From a virus: a DNA stretch of 64,000 nt. Position numbers and translations under genes: made by a program. The notes under the pieces are model-generated. The model worked only from the letters and a program-made list of their open reading frames with translations, had not been told where the DNA came from and searched no databases. The DNA is taken from positions 1-64,000 of the IMG/VR virus record IMGVR_UViG_3300032288_001980; one strand, 5' to 3'. Below are positions 25,800 to 33,937 of this stretch, piece by piece. Numbering within the stretch: position 1 is the stretch's first letter; every line of letters starts with the position of its first letter.

Positions 25800-26006
25800 A
25801 ATAAATCAAAATTTATAAACGCTGACTATACACGCAAGCTCTCCAATCGTTGGTGTGACGGACTACACCTTGTGCAGAGCAAGTTTCTCTGGCAAGTTCC
25901 AAAGCAGTAGGACTGGTACATGCGGCAAGTAATAAAAACGAAATAAGGATAGTGAATTTCATCCTGTACTTATGCCAAATTTCAATTTTATTCGATAAAA
26001 TAAATC
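25786..26006. repeat. 22-bp direct repeats flanking a small lipoprotein gene
   Basis: The 22-mer ATTTTATTCGATAAAA + TAAATC occurs exactly at 25786-25807 and at 25985-26006, 199 bp apart. Each copy contains the inverted repeat TTTTAT-TCG-ATAAAA. The first copy encodes the last codons and stop of the upstream gene. The bracketed DNA carries only the lipoprotein gene. Confidence 0.9.
25813..25962 (-). CDS. 49-residue lipoprotein
   Basis: A short minus-strand frame. It opens MKFTILISFLLLAAC, a complete lipoprotein signal with lipobox L-A-A-C at residue 15. The mature part has a second pair of Cys and no recognised domain. It could block superinfection, assist lysis, or act as an entericidin-like toxin. 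It lies between two 22-bp direct repeats, as if inserted as a unit. Confidence 0.65.
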   Translation of the reverse strand: MKFTILISFLLLAACTSPTALELARETCSAQGVVRHTNDWRACVYSQRL

Positions 26007-26035
26007 TTGACTACTCAGTGTCTAGTGTGTATAAT
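26007..26035 (+). promoter_or_regulatory. sigma70-type promoter of the clamp-loader gene
   Basis: TTGACT (26007-26012), 17 bp, TATAAT (26030-26035). The -10 box lies in the loop of a 10-bp inverted repeat. The ATG at 26068 is 32 bases downstream. Confidence 0.82.
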
Positions 26036-26056
26036 TTTACTACTAGACACTTTTTT
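26017..26056 (+). terminator. terminator-like hairpin wrapped around a promoter
   Basis: AGTGTCTAGT (26017-26026) pairs perfectly with ACTAGACACT (26042-26051), followed by TTTTTT. Transcripts arriving from upstream would form the hairpin and stop; transcripts started at the enclosed promoter would contain at most the right arm and so escape it. Confidence 0.65.
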
Positions 26057-26067
26057 ACGGGCTGACA

Positions 26068-27012
26068 ATGGATCAAACAAAAGAACTTAAACAACTATGG
26101 GTCGAAAAATATCGTCCTAAGACTATGGACGATTATGTGTGGATCGATAATAATCAAAAATCAATGATTGAAAGTTGGATCAAAGAACGTTATCTTCCGC
26201 AACTATTACTAAGCGGTGCAGCCGGTACAGGTAAAACTACTCTAGCCAAAGTACTTATTAATGCACTTAACGTTGAGCCTGCAGATGTGTTGATTATCAA
26301 TGCCAGTCGCGATAACAACGTTGATACTGTACGTAATAAAATTACTAACTTTGGTCAAACAATGCCCTTTGGCGATTTTAAGATTATTTTGTTAGACGAA
26401 GCAGACTATCTAAGTCCTAACGCACAGGCCGCACTTCGCGGTGTCATGGAACAGTATGCTAATATTGTACGTTTCATTATTACCTGTAACTATCCACAAA
26501 AGATCATTCCTGCACTACACAGTCGTTGTCAGACATTTAACTTTAGAAGTCTTAATGAAGATGACTTTTTTGTTTATGTACTTAAAATTATTGTACAAGA
26601 GCAAGTAGTAGCCGATGAAGATACTATTAAAGCCTTTATCAAAGCTCATTATCCCGACCTTCGTAAAACTATCAATGCTATCCAACAGCATAGTACTACC
26701 GGAACATTGATCCTTCCCAGTGTAGAAGAAGATTCGGGCAAAGATTATAGACTAGAAATGGTTGCATTATTTAGGCAAGGCAAACTTAAAGAAGCCAGAG
26801 CATTGATCTGTAGTCAAATCAGTTTAGACGAATATGAGGACATGTTTAAATTCTTGTATCGCAATTTAGACTTTTGGGGTAGTAGTGACGACCAGCGGGA
26901 CCTAGCTATTCTTAAAATCAGAGAAGGCCTTGTCAATCACAGTATGTGTGCCGATCCAGAAATTAATCTAAGTGCAACACTAGTTGAACTAGAAAGAATT
27001 GCACGTGGTTAA
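26068..27012 (+). CDS. 44: sliding-clamp loader ATPase (T4 gp44-like)
   Basis: A 314-residue AAA+ protein, close in length to T4 gp44. Walker A is G50AAGTGKT57, Walker B LLD110EAD, and the clamp-loader S152-R-C154 arginine-finger motif is present. It opens the gp45-type clamp and loads it on primed DNA. No gp62-like small subunit follows; the next gene is a nuclease-like protein. Confidence 0.93.
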   Translation: MDQTKELKQLWVEKYRPKTMDDYVWIDNNQKSMIESWIKERYLPQLLLSGAAGTGKTTLAKVLINALNVEPADVLIINASRDNNVDTVRNKITNFGQTMPFGDFKIILLDEADYLSPNAQAALRGVMEQYANIVRFIITCNYPQKIIPALHSRCQTFNFRSLNEDDFFVYVLKIIVQEQVVADEDTIKAFIKAHYPDLRKTINAIQQHSTTGTLILPSVEEDSGKDYRLEMVALFRQGKLKEARALICSQISLDEYEDMFKFLYRNLDFWGSSDDQRDLAILKIREGLVNHSMCADPEINLSATLVELERIARG

Positions 27013-27686
27013 TGTCGTATTCTATTAATCCTTTAACAGTCAATGAACTGACCGATCTTATTGGTAAAGACTTTGTGTCTAATTTCCAAAAGGAAATGGA
27101 CCCTGTTTTACAGCCTTTACGCAAACATATTGCCTTAGGTAGACCTCTTAGCTTAGGCAAAGAACTTTGGGAATATGCAGTAGCCGATGCCATCGATGGT
27201 GCCGAATGGAACGGTGCTGGACATAGCTTAATTGATGTTCGTATAGGGTCAGATATTGGCATCGATGTTAAAAGTGTTAGCAAACAAACAAGAAGCTCTA
27301 ACACTACAGAAGCCAGCATGTTTCAGAATTTTAATCAAGATGCTAAAACACATTTTACCAATAGAAACAGTCAGGGTGTATGGGATATACATGTTGCAGG
27401 TTGGCTAGAGAAAATACAAAACATAAAAGAATATTATCTGTTGGCTATTGTTAGAGACAAAGCTAGCCTAGACTGTAGCTTATGTGGTTTTAAAGCAGAA
27501 AATAATAAACTTGATTACTTGGCAGAGCGATGCACATTTAACAATGCGTCTATGAAAATCTTAGACATTGCTGATCCTGAGTTTATTAATATTAGATACT
27601 ATAACAGCAAAAGCCGTCTTGAAATAACTTTTACTAAAAAATGCTGGACTGATAAAAACTATGCCTTACCAATCTACAGATTCTAA
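27012..27686 (+). CDS. PD-(D/E)XK nuclease-like protein
   Basis: A 224-residue protein overlapping the clamp loader by TAATG. The segment LIDVRIGSDIGIDVKSVSK fits a restriction-type core (D75...D85-V-K87), and the surrounding pattern of helix-strand-strand suits that fold. A CxxC (CSLC) occurs later. The target is unknown. It occupies the place of gp62 in T4. Confidence 0.55.
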   Translation: MSYSINPLTVNELTDLIGKDFVSNFQKEMDPVLQPLRKHIALGRPLSLGKELWEYAVADAIDGAEWNGAGHSLIDVRIGSDIGIDVKSVSKQTRSSNTTEASMFQNFNQDAKTHFTNRNSQGVWDIHVAGWLEKIQNIKEYYLLAIVRDKASLDCSLCGFKAENNKLDYLAERCTFNNASMKILDIADPEFINIRYYNSKSRLEITFTKKCWTDKNYALPIYRF

Positions 27687-27918
27687 AAAAGCCTATGAGT
27701 TCTTAGTTCGTGCAGGTATTATCAGACCCAACGAGCGTACATTGGAAGGCCAGGAAAAGTTAGACGTATATCTAATTCTAAGTTTATTGGAACCTAGTAG
27801 TCAAAGCAATAATCAAAGATTCTGGACTGATCATTATATCTATGCTAACAAAGAATATTCTGTAACATATTTTGATAAAGACGACTACGAAATTATAGAA
27901 GTCATCCGGGGAGCTTAA
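27661..27918 (+). CDS. small phage protein of unknown function
   Basis: An 85-residue protein overlapping the nuclease-like gene by 26 bases, with an N-terminal helix and an aromatic C-terminal half (FWTDHYIYANKEYSVTYF). Its 3' end overlaps the convergent glycosyltransferase by 17 bases. Confidence 0.7.
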   Translation: MPYQSTDSKKAYEFLVRAGIIRPNERTLEGQEKLDVYLILSLLEPSSQSNNQRFWTDHYIYANKEYSVTYFDKDDYEIIEVIRGA

Positions 27919-28723
27919 TCATTTGATAAAATTCTTGCATATGGTTAGTATCTAAAGAATCTGTGCTGTACAATAACGATACTAACTTTATAATCAATTC
28001 TCGGTCACTGTGACAATACCTATGAATATTAATTATATTACTATGGTCAATATGGTCTAAGTTAACAGTAAAATTACCATATGCCCCACTAAGATCATAG
28101 TGTGCTTTATATGGTAGCTTTTTGTTAGTCCAATACCAGTATAGATAAAATTCTGTAATATTCCAATCTCTGATATTTAGAACATCTGTTTTTGTACACA
28201 AGTCCCTGGTTAAAGTATTATTGAACACCCATGGGGTAAGGCAATAAGGAAATATTTTAGTATCTTCGCCGCCAGCCATGTGCATACTAGTAAACACATA
28301 TTGCCATTCCCATTTAGTCAATCTAGTATCAACTATGTTTTCGTGTCCTATCACATAGATATAATCGGAGTTAATAAAATAACTGGCTGCAATATCTTTG
28401 TACAGCATATTTTTAGCATCTAGTATAATACTCCATTCGGTATCCACATAAAAAGAACTGTAGAGTTTGAACATTTGCTGTCTGTACCAACCTCTTGTTT
28501 CATGGGTTTGAGGAGCAGATTGAATCTTAACAGACCAACCAGTTGGTAATGCTTTTAATACGTAAGGCGCAGGGTCGCACCCATCTTCTGCAATTATTAA
28601 AACTTTTTTTGGACCTTTCCAATGTTTAGTTAGTGTAACCAAACTCAAATATAAATTTGGTAAGTCTTCTTGAAAAACAACGTAAACAATGGTAATATCT
28701 GATTGACTCTCTGCGGTATTCAT
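27902..28723 (-). CDS. glycosyltransferase-like protein (DUF6492-type)
   Basis: A 273-residue protein starting MNTAESQSDITIVYVV; longer in-frame starts lack coding character. It shows HETRGWYRQQMFKLYSS followed by W-S-I-I-L-D-A-K-N, which fits the H..GW..Q...K and D-A-D/N metal-binding region of DUF6492 glycosyltransferases. The product may sugar-modify a virion protein, DNA or host surface. It is divergent from the HAD gene, 13 bp apart. Confidence 0.65.
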   Translation of the reverse strand: MNTAESQSDITIVYVVFQEDLPNLYLSLVTLTKHWKGPKKVLIIAEDGCDPAPYVLKALPTGWSVKIQSAPQTHETRGWYRQQMFKLYSSFYVDTEWSIILDAKNMLYKDIAASYFINSDYIYVIGHENIVDTRLTKWEWQYVFTSMHMAGGEDTKIFPYCLTPWVFNNTLTRDLCTKTDVLNIRDWNITEFYLYWYWTNKKLPYKAHYDLSGAYGNFTVNLDHIDHSNIINIHRYCHSDRELIIKLVSLLYSTDSLDTNHMQEFYQMIKLPG

Positions 28724-28731
28724 GTTACAAT
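28703..28731 (+). promoter_or_regulatory. sigma70-type promoter driving a leaderless start
   Basis: TTGACT (28703-28708), 17 bp, TACAAT (28726-28731), five bases, ATG at 28737. It overlaps the start codon of the divergent glycosyltransferase gene. Confidence 0.72.
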
Positions 28732-28736
28732 TACTT

Positions 28737-29330
28737 ATGAATAAAATTATCTTAACTGACGCAGATGGCGTTTTACTAGATTGGGAATACGCATTTGATG
28801 TATGGATGCGTACACATGGTTTCAATAAAGTTGATGGCGGCAACTTAAAATATAATATTGGAACTAGATATGGTATTGATCCCGAGCAAGGAAGAAAACT
28901 AATTAAGATTTTTAACGAATCTGCTAGCATTGGCTTTTTGCCTGCACTTAGGGATAGCATGTATTACGTTAAACGACTGCATGAAGAACACGGCTATGTA
29001 TTCCACTGCATTACTAGCCTAAGCAATGATACTAGCGCACAAGAACTTCGTAAAATGAATCTTAAAAAATTGTTCGGGGAAACAGCGTTTGAAAAGTTTG
29101 TATTCTTAGACACAGGCGCAGATAAAGATGGAGCACTAGAGCCTTATAGAGGTAGTGGACTTTGGTGGATAGAAGATAAAATTGTAAATGCTCAAGTCGG
29201 CGCAAGCCTAGGATTAAATAGTTTATTGGTCGAACACGGACATAATATGAACTATGTGGACCCTGCCATTCCCCGAGTTAAAAACTGGAAACAGATCTAC
29301 GAAATCATTACAAATGATACACACAATTAA
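28737..29330 (+). CDS. HAD-superfamily phosphatase (5'-nucleotidase-like)
   Basis: A 197-residue HAD enzyme. Motif I is TD8AD10GVLLDW, motif II the Ser/Thr in CITSLS, motif IV WWIEDK. The cap insertion is helical, as in deoxynucleotidases. It may dephosphorylate a nucleotide. The start follows the promoter at 28703; the frame's earlier ATG lies upstream of the expected transcript. Confidence 0.78.
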   Translation: MNKIILTDADGVLLDWEYAFDVWMRTHGFNKVDGGNLKYNIGTRYGIDPEQGRKLIKIFNESASIGFLPALRDSMYYVKRLHEEHGYVFHCITSLSNDTSAQELRKMNLKKLFGETAFEKFVFLDTGADKDGALEPYRGSGLWWIEDKIVNAQVGASLGLNSLLVEHGHNMNYVDPAIPRVKNWKQIYEIITNDTHN

Positions 29331-30105
29331 TGAACAGCCTTATGCAAACTTTGATAAGTTTGTTGATATAAAAAGTCTTAATGAAGTTAAAGAAGCTACC
29401 TGTTTGGCATTTGCTAGAAACTTTAATAGATTAATGCCAGCTACAGCAGGTGACCCGGAAAACTGGCCCGACGGTAGTGAGCCTTTTGTTCCTAAAAGTC
29501 CCTATAGAGAACTAAGTGATGCACTAAAGGATCACGCAACAAACAAAGACAGTCCACTGTGGCCTAATGCTAATGCGCTAGGTAAGGAAAACTTTCCGCT
29601 AGGTTATGCGTTTATGTCCTTGGTAACTGACAGTGTTGGTATTGGTACTTGTATGATGCTACGTTATATGAAAAGTACCAAATATGCAGATAAAAGCAAA
29701 GCAGAAGGTACTGCTTGGACTCCTTGGGCTACGGAGTTCGAACCTATATTGTCCTGGGTTAATAAACAAAACATATTCAAAGAACAAGGTCGTATCATTA
29801 TTTTTTATAACGGCGAAGGGCAGGGATGTGGACTGCACAGAGATCATAGCCCTAATAAAAGGCCACAAACACCCGATCAGTTTATTTGGATTAATCTGTT
29901 TCCTGATAGAAAACAATTTTATTTGCTAGATGGGCAAACGGGTGAGAAACACTATTGCCGTAGTCAAACTGCAATGTTCGATACCAGTAACTGGCATGCT
30001 AGCGACAGCCATCCACTGCCTGCTTTTAGTCTTAGAGTGGATGGCCGCTTTACTGATGAATGGTTGGAAAAGACCAACCTTAAGTCAATTTACTCGTCGT
30101 CGTAA
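29314..30105 (+). CDS. AlkB-like 2OG-Fe(II) oxygenase
   Basis: A 263-residue protein with the iron site H175-R-D177 and H228, and Arg241 for 2-oxoglutarate (FSLRVDGR). The GLHRDHS context and the Trp/Phe-rich core are like AlkB-type demethylases, though the N-terminal nucleotide-recognition lid is not recognisable. It could repair alkylated DNA or act on a protein. It overlaps the HAD gene by 17 bases. Confidence 0.7.
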   Translation: MIHTINEQPYANFDKFVDIKSLNEVKEATCLAFARNFNRLMPATAGDPENWPDGSEPFVPKSPYRELSDALKDHATNKDSPLWPNANALGKENFPLGYAFMSLVTDSVGIGTCMMLRYMKSTKYADKSKAEGTAWTPWATEFEPILSWVNKQNIFKEQGRIIIFYNGEGQGCGLHRDHSPNKRPQTPDQFIWINLFPDRKQFYLLDGQTGEKHYCRSQTAMFDTSNWHASDSHPLPAFSLRVDGRFTDEWLEKTNLKSIYSSS

Positions 30106-30809
30106 ATCCTTAAGATTTCTGCTACAGCAGGGTGACGTTCGATTTCCTTATGACCGAACTGTACACTACCAATCATTTCACTGCGATTTTGTTCCATGCG
30201 CTGAACAAAATCCCAAAGGCCGTTTTCTTCGTAACCTCTGTCGTGTTGATTTAAGTCTCCTGTAGCAATTATTTTACTTCTATCTCCTATACGGGTTAAC
30301 AACATCTTCATCTGACTTTGTGTTGCATTTTGCATTTCGTCAGCTATGATGATTGCGTCTTTAAAAGTACGACCGCGCATATATGCTAATGGGCAAATTT
30401 CTATTGTTTTTTCCTCTAACATATAAGCTATAGTCTTAATCGACCAATATTCTTCGAAAACGTCAAATATTGGACGAGTCCAAGGATCCATTTTTTGTTC
30501 CAATGTGCCTGGGAGGAAACCGTGCTGTTCGTCAACGCTAACTGCCGGGCGAGTTATAACTAGTTTTTTACAACGGCCAGCTTTTAGTTCTTGAATAGCG
30601 TACAAGCAGGCTAGTAGGGTTTTGCCCGTTCCTGCAGGACCTAGTGCGATTACTATGGGTTTTTTGCGGTTTTCTAATAGATCTACGTATTGCTCTTGCT
30701 TTAAGTTTCTTGGGAGGATTTCTACTTCTCTGTTACGCTCTCTGCGATAAACGTCTAACTCAATTACACCCTGTTGTTCGAAAACAGGTTTTCTATTACG
30801 TTTAGCCAA
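30090..30809 (-). CDS. phoH: PhoH-like ATPase
   Basis: A 239-residue PhoH protein: Walker A G57PAGTGKT64, IIIAD157EMQNAT as Walker B, and ATGDLNQHD as sensor. It begins at a TTG (30809), supported by a full GGAGGT seven bases upstream. PhoH-like genes are common in marine phages; they are ATPases/helicases linked to RNA. The 3' end overlaps the oxygenase by 16 bases. Confidence 0.9.
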   Translation of the reverse strand: MAKRNRKPVFEQQGVIELDVYRRERNREVEILPRNLKQEQYVDLLENRKKPIVIALGPAGTGKTLLACLYAIQELKAGRCKKLVITRPAVSVDEQHGFLPGTLEQKMDPWTRPIFDVFEEYWSIKTIAYMLEEKTIEICPLAYMRGRTFKDAIIIADEMQNATQSQMKMLLTRIGDRSKIIATGDLNQHDRGYEENGLWDFVQRMEQNRSEMIGSVQFGHKEIERHPAVAEILRIYDDE

Positions 30810-30843
30810 TGTTGACCTCCAATTAGTAAAAGATGCTTACTAA

Positions 30844-30857
30844 GGATGCAAGCATCC
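30844..30857. repeat. short palindrome between phoH and the next operon
   Basis: GGATGC-AA-GCATCC, a perfect 6-bp inverted repeat in the 133-bp gap 30810-30942. It may be an operator or a small hairpin in the phoH leader. Apart from the GATAAATA box nothing else is seen in the gap. Confidence 0.5.
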
Positions 30858-30909
30858 AAAAGTATTTAAGCCTAAATCGTTTTATCTAACTAGGCATGTT
30901 ATCAAGTAG

Positions 30910-30917
30910 GATAAATA
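30910..30917 (+). promoter_or_regulatory. T4-type late promoter
   Basis: GATAAATA, 25 bases before the ATG at 30943, heading the structural/IF-1/spanin run. Confidence 0.65.
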
Positions 30918-30942
30918 GAAATGTATATTATTACGGATTAAC

Positions 30943-31545
30943 ATGCCCCATCAAAAAGAAATTGATAAAAATTTAGACTACATTCTTGGTAGCAAAACAG
31001 TATTAGATGTTCTTATGGAATTTGAGAATATGCTAGATACTGTTAATTTGTACGGTTTTAAGAACTGGAAATACGGAGAAATTGTAGAAGGCCCTAAACT
31101 AAGCAGATATTGGGTCACTGTTACATTAATGTATCCTTATAAATTAATGCCCGATCCCAGTGGCGCAGACCGCTTGACCAAGTACGACTGCCATGTAGAA
31201 TATGAAAAGGCTCATTACCTTGTTCCTAGAAAAATCCGTACCCCCGAAGATTTAGAACAAAACGAAGAAGGTAAACGTTTACCTAAAGTAGATAAAAAAG
31301 AAATTTGGTTAGTTACTATTGAAATGCCACGTAGATTTATCGACGAAGAAACGTTTAATACTGGCGCCGTTGACACAGATGAAATCGACTCCGATGCAGT
31401 AGATGATGCTTACGACGAAGGTCTAGACGGCGAGGAAGCAGTCAAGGGTAATGCCGAACAACAAGCACCGGGTCAGCAACAACCACAAGGTGAAGGCTCC
31501 GCTACACAAGCTGGCGCAGAGCAACCATTACAACCACAACAATAA
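30943..31545 (+). CDS. virion-associated protein with acidic, Gln-rich tail
   Basis: A 200-residue protein: an ordered N-terminal domain (residues 1-145), an acidic segment (VDTDEIDSDAVDDAYDEG), then a disordered Gln/Pro tail. The late promoter and the neighbours suggest a structural or assembly role. No family recognised. Confidence 0.7.
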   Translation: MPHQKEIDKNLDYILGSKTVLDVLMEFENMLDTVNLYGFKNWKYGEIVEGPKLSRYWVTVTLMYPYKLMPDPSGADRLTKYDCHVEYEKAHYLVPRKIRTPEDLEQNEEGKRLPKVDKKEIWLVTIEMPRRFIDEETFNTGAVDTDEIDSDAVDDAYDEGLDGEEAVKGNAEQQAPGQQQPQGEGSATQAGAEQPLQPQQ

Positions 31546-31547
31546 TT

Positions 31548-32069
31548 ATGAGCAACAGTTTACTTTATAAATTACGTGACAAAATCAAACAACTTAATGA
31601 AAGTCTTTTTGAAGGTGACCTGCATAGAATGATTTTTCCTATAATTTTAGTTGATGCTTATCAACCAAAGTTTGGGGACGAAAAACGTACTGTAGTTGTT
31701 AGCTTAACTGCTAAAGAAGAAGGTGCTGCCAGCGACTTAGTTGATTTTATTGATAAGGGCAATTACGGAATTCATGACTGTGACTTTAGTCCAGCACCAG
31801 ATGAAACAGGAAATTTTATTGTATTCATCGAACTAAAACGTAATCGAAAAATGTTTGATATATTGGATACTATTCTTAAAGACGCTAGTAACATTACTAA
31901 CATCGAAGAGTGGGAGTTTATCCCTTACACACATAGTAAAAAATATAAGTGGGAACGTGAGCAGTTTGAATCTACTGTTCCACAGATGCCGCATTTATAT
32001 GGACACAATTTAGATGAAGCAGAGAGAGAAAAACTTAGAAAGAGAATTAAGTTTTTGCTTAATTATTAA
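31548..32069 (+). CDS. phage protein of unknown function, probably assembly-related
   Basis: A 173-residue alpha/beta protein starting [17 protein letters not shown] and ending in a basic helix ([15 protein letters not shown]). It lies two bases after the previous gene, and the next start overlaps its stop. No catalytic motif. Confidence 0.7.
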   Translation: MSNSLLYKLRDKIKQLNESLFEGDLHRMIFPIILVDAYQPKFGDEKRTVVVSLTAKEEGAASDLVDFIDKGNYGIHDCDFSPAPDETGNFIVFIELKRNRKMFDILDTILKDASNITNIEEWEFIPYTHSKKYKWEREQFESTVPQMPHLYGHNLDEAEREKLRKRIKFLLNY

Positions 32070-32287
32070 TGAGTAAAGAAGATTTAATACAGTCAGACGG
32101 ACAAGTAATAGAAGTTTTACCAAATGCAATGTTTAGAGTAAAACTGGACAACGGCCATATACTGCTTGCTACAATTAATGGCCGTATGCGTAAGAATAAT
32201 ATTAACGTCAGTCTTAATGACAAGGTTAGCGTTGAAATTAGTCCTTACGATTTAACAAAGGGTCGTATTACATACAGACGAAGATAA
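32069..32287 (+). CDS. infA: translation initiation factor IF-1
   Basis: A full-length 72-residue S1/OB-fold IF-1, exactly the bacterial length. The order [35 protein letters not shown] and [16 protein letters not shown] matches bacterial IF-1 almost position by position. It would bind the ribosomal A site and support IF2/IF3. Its stop/start overlap with the upstream gene is TAATG. A host-derived gene kept in a phage late operon is unusual. Confidence 0.95.
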   Translation: MSKEDLIQSDGQVIEVLPNAMFRVKLDNGHILLATINGRMRKNNINVSLNDKVSVEISPYDLTKGRITYRRR

Positions 32288-32288
32288 T

Positions 32289-32789
32289 ATGTGGCAAGTT
32301 CAATGGATGCTAAGTCTTATTCCAGCTGAAATACTAAGTTTAATATACTGGATTATTATAGCTGTTGGTATTACCGGTATTGCTGCCGGGTGGCTAGGCC
32401 GTTGGATTCCGTTTTATGGAAAGTATGTTCAACTCTTAAAACCTATAGGTGTTTTATTAGTTGTTTTAGGTGTTTGGCTCCGTGGCGGCTATGACGTTGA
32501 AATGGCTTGGAGAGCCAAAGTAAAAGATATGGAAAACAAAGTTGCTATAGCAGAAGAACAAGCCAAGACTGCTACTGCTAAAGTAGAAACAAAAGTTGTA
32601 ACCCAAACTAAAATTGTTAGAGAAAAAGGTGAAACTATCGTTCGATATGTTGACAAAGTAGTTACACAAGATAAAGAAGTTATTAAATTTGTAGAGCATT
32701 GCCCTATCCCACCAGCAGTAGTTAATACTATAAATGCTGCCGCTAAAAATCAACCGATAGAAGAAAAGAAGCAGGAGGCTAAAAAATGA
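32289..32789 (+). CDS. i-spanin-like membrane protein
   Basis: A 166-residue protein with two hydrophobic segments (about 13-34 and 48-65), then a long charged helix (residues 70-140) and a Lys/Glu tail. With the lipoprotein that overlaps its end it fits an i-spanin/o-spanin pair, which fuses inner and outer membranes at lysis. Classic Rz has one membrane segment; the extra one could add holin-like function. Confidence 0.65.
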   Translation: MWQVQWMLSLIPAEILSLIYWIIIAVGITGIAAGWLGRWIPFYGKYVQLLKPIGVLLVVLGVWLRGGYDVEMAWRAKVKDMENKVAIAEEQAKTATAKVETKVVTQTKIVREKGETIVRYVDKVVTQDKEVIKFVEHCPIPPAVVNTINAAAKNQPIEEKKQEAKK

Positions 32790-33076
32790 AAAAGGGTTTA
32801 ATCATTTTATTAGTGTCCTTTGCTACTGCACTTTTGTTAACTGGCTGTAGCACAACTGTTCCTGTCAAAATGAAATTTCCTGACGCACCATCTGTGCTTA
32901 TGGAAAAATGTCCTCCGTTGCAAACTATAGATAAAGCCGAAGGAGTTAGCATAATTGATATTACAAAAAATGTAACAATCAATTATACTGCATACTACGA
33001 GTGCGGAATCAAAGTAGAAAACTGGATAGAGTGGTACGACCAACAAAAGAAAATATTCGATAGCATCAAAAATTGA
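32786..33076 (+). CDS. o-spanin-like lipoprotein
   Basis: A 96-residue lipoprotein with signal MKKGLIILLVSFATALLLTGC, lipobox L-T-G-C21. The RBS AGGAGG lies within the i-spanin 3' end. The mature part is Pro-containing, then amphipathic. It is longer than minimal Rz1. Its TGA stop lies inside the -35 box of the next promoter. Confidence 0.72.
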   Translation: MKKGLIILLVSFATALLLTGCSTTVPVKMKFPDAPSVLMEKCPPLQTIDKAEGVSIIDITKNVTINYTAYYECGIKVENWIEWYDQQKKIFDSIKN

Positions 33077-33101
33077 CATTCACTATAATAAGTAGTAGAA
33101 T
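33073..33101 (+). promoter_or_regulatory. sigma70-type promoter driving a leaderless start
   Basis: TTGACA (33073-33078), 17 bp, TAGAAT (33096-33101), eight bases, ATG at 33110. The upstream TGA stop (33074-33076) is part of the -35. A TATAAT at 33084-33089 in the spacer is too close to this -35 to be its partner. Confidence 0.75.
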
Positions 33102-33109
33102 ATGCAAGT

Positions 33110-33937
33110 ATGGACTACTACAAGGTATTGGGTTTAAATTCAGGCGCTTCCGAAGAGGAAATTAAAAAAGCCTATCGGAAACTAGCCAGCAAACATCATC
33201 CTGACAAAGGTGGAGACACGGCTAAGTTTCAAGAAATCCAAACGGCCTACGACGCACTAACTAACCCAAATAGTCGTCACAGTCAACAAACAAATCAACA
33301 GTGGTCCGGGGAAAGTCCTTTCAATTGGGAAGACTTGGCCAGTGTATTTTCACAACATCGCGCTCAATCGGGATTTGATCCATTTGAACAAATATTCAAA
33401 CACCCTAATGGCCCCCGCAATCAAGATTATCATGTAGACATTACAGTAGATCTCGAACAACTGTTTAGAAGCGATACTATATTAGTTGGTCTTAGATTGC
33501 CGTCGATGACTACACAAGATCTCGAAATAAAATTATCTCACGATTATAAAACTGGAACAAAAATTAGATATGCAGGATTAGGTAGTCGTGCAATTGGAAG
33601 AGCCAATCCCGGAGACTTGTATGTAACTATTATACAACGACCGCACATAAAGTACGAACGTGCTGGAGTTGATTTAACAGTTACCGAAAACATATCAGTT
33701 TGGCAAGCAATGACTGGCGGAGACTTGCAAATTAACACAATAGATAATAAAATACTAGAAATTAAGATTCATCCCGGAACACAAAACGGAACAGTTATGC
33801 GATTAAAAGGATATGGCATGCCATATGGCGCTAACGGTTTGCGGGGAGATTTGCTGGTTCGTTTAAATATTAGTATACCAGCACTTTCCGAGGAAGAAGC
33901 TAATAAAACAATTAACCAACTTAAAGGAACGGTATGA
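33110..33937 (+). CDS. DnaJ/CbpA-like co-chaperone
   Basis: A 275-residue Hsp40. The J domain at residues 1-60 has H30-P-D32, followed by a Gln/Ser linker and two beta-rich substrate-binding domains (the R-G-D-L-[LY]-V motifs). There is no CxxCxGxG zinc region, so it resembles CbpA. It would stimulate host DnaK. It overlaps the ClpA-like gene by ATGA, forming a chaperone operon. Confidence 0.88.
   Translation: MDYYKVLGLNSGASEEEIKKAYRKLASKHHPDKGGDTAKFQEIQTAYDALTNPNSRHSQQTNQQWSGESPFNWEDLASVFSQHRAQSGFDPFEQIFKHPNGPRNQDYHVDITVDLEQLFRSDTILVGLRLPSMTTQDLEIKLSHDYKTGTKIRYAGLGSRAIGRANPGDLYVTIIQRPHIKYERAGVDLTVTENISVWQAMTGGDLQINTIDNKILEIKIHPGTQNGTVMRLKGYGMPYGANGLRGDLLVRLNISIPALSEEEANKTINQLKGTV

Noticed and set aside
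33084-33089. TATAAT as the -10 partner of TTGACA at 33073
   Set aside because: The spacing is only 5 bp. TAGAAT at 33096 has the right 17-bp spacing and places the start at the dnaJ ATG.
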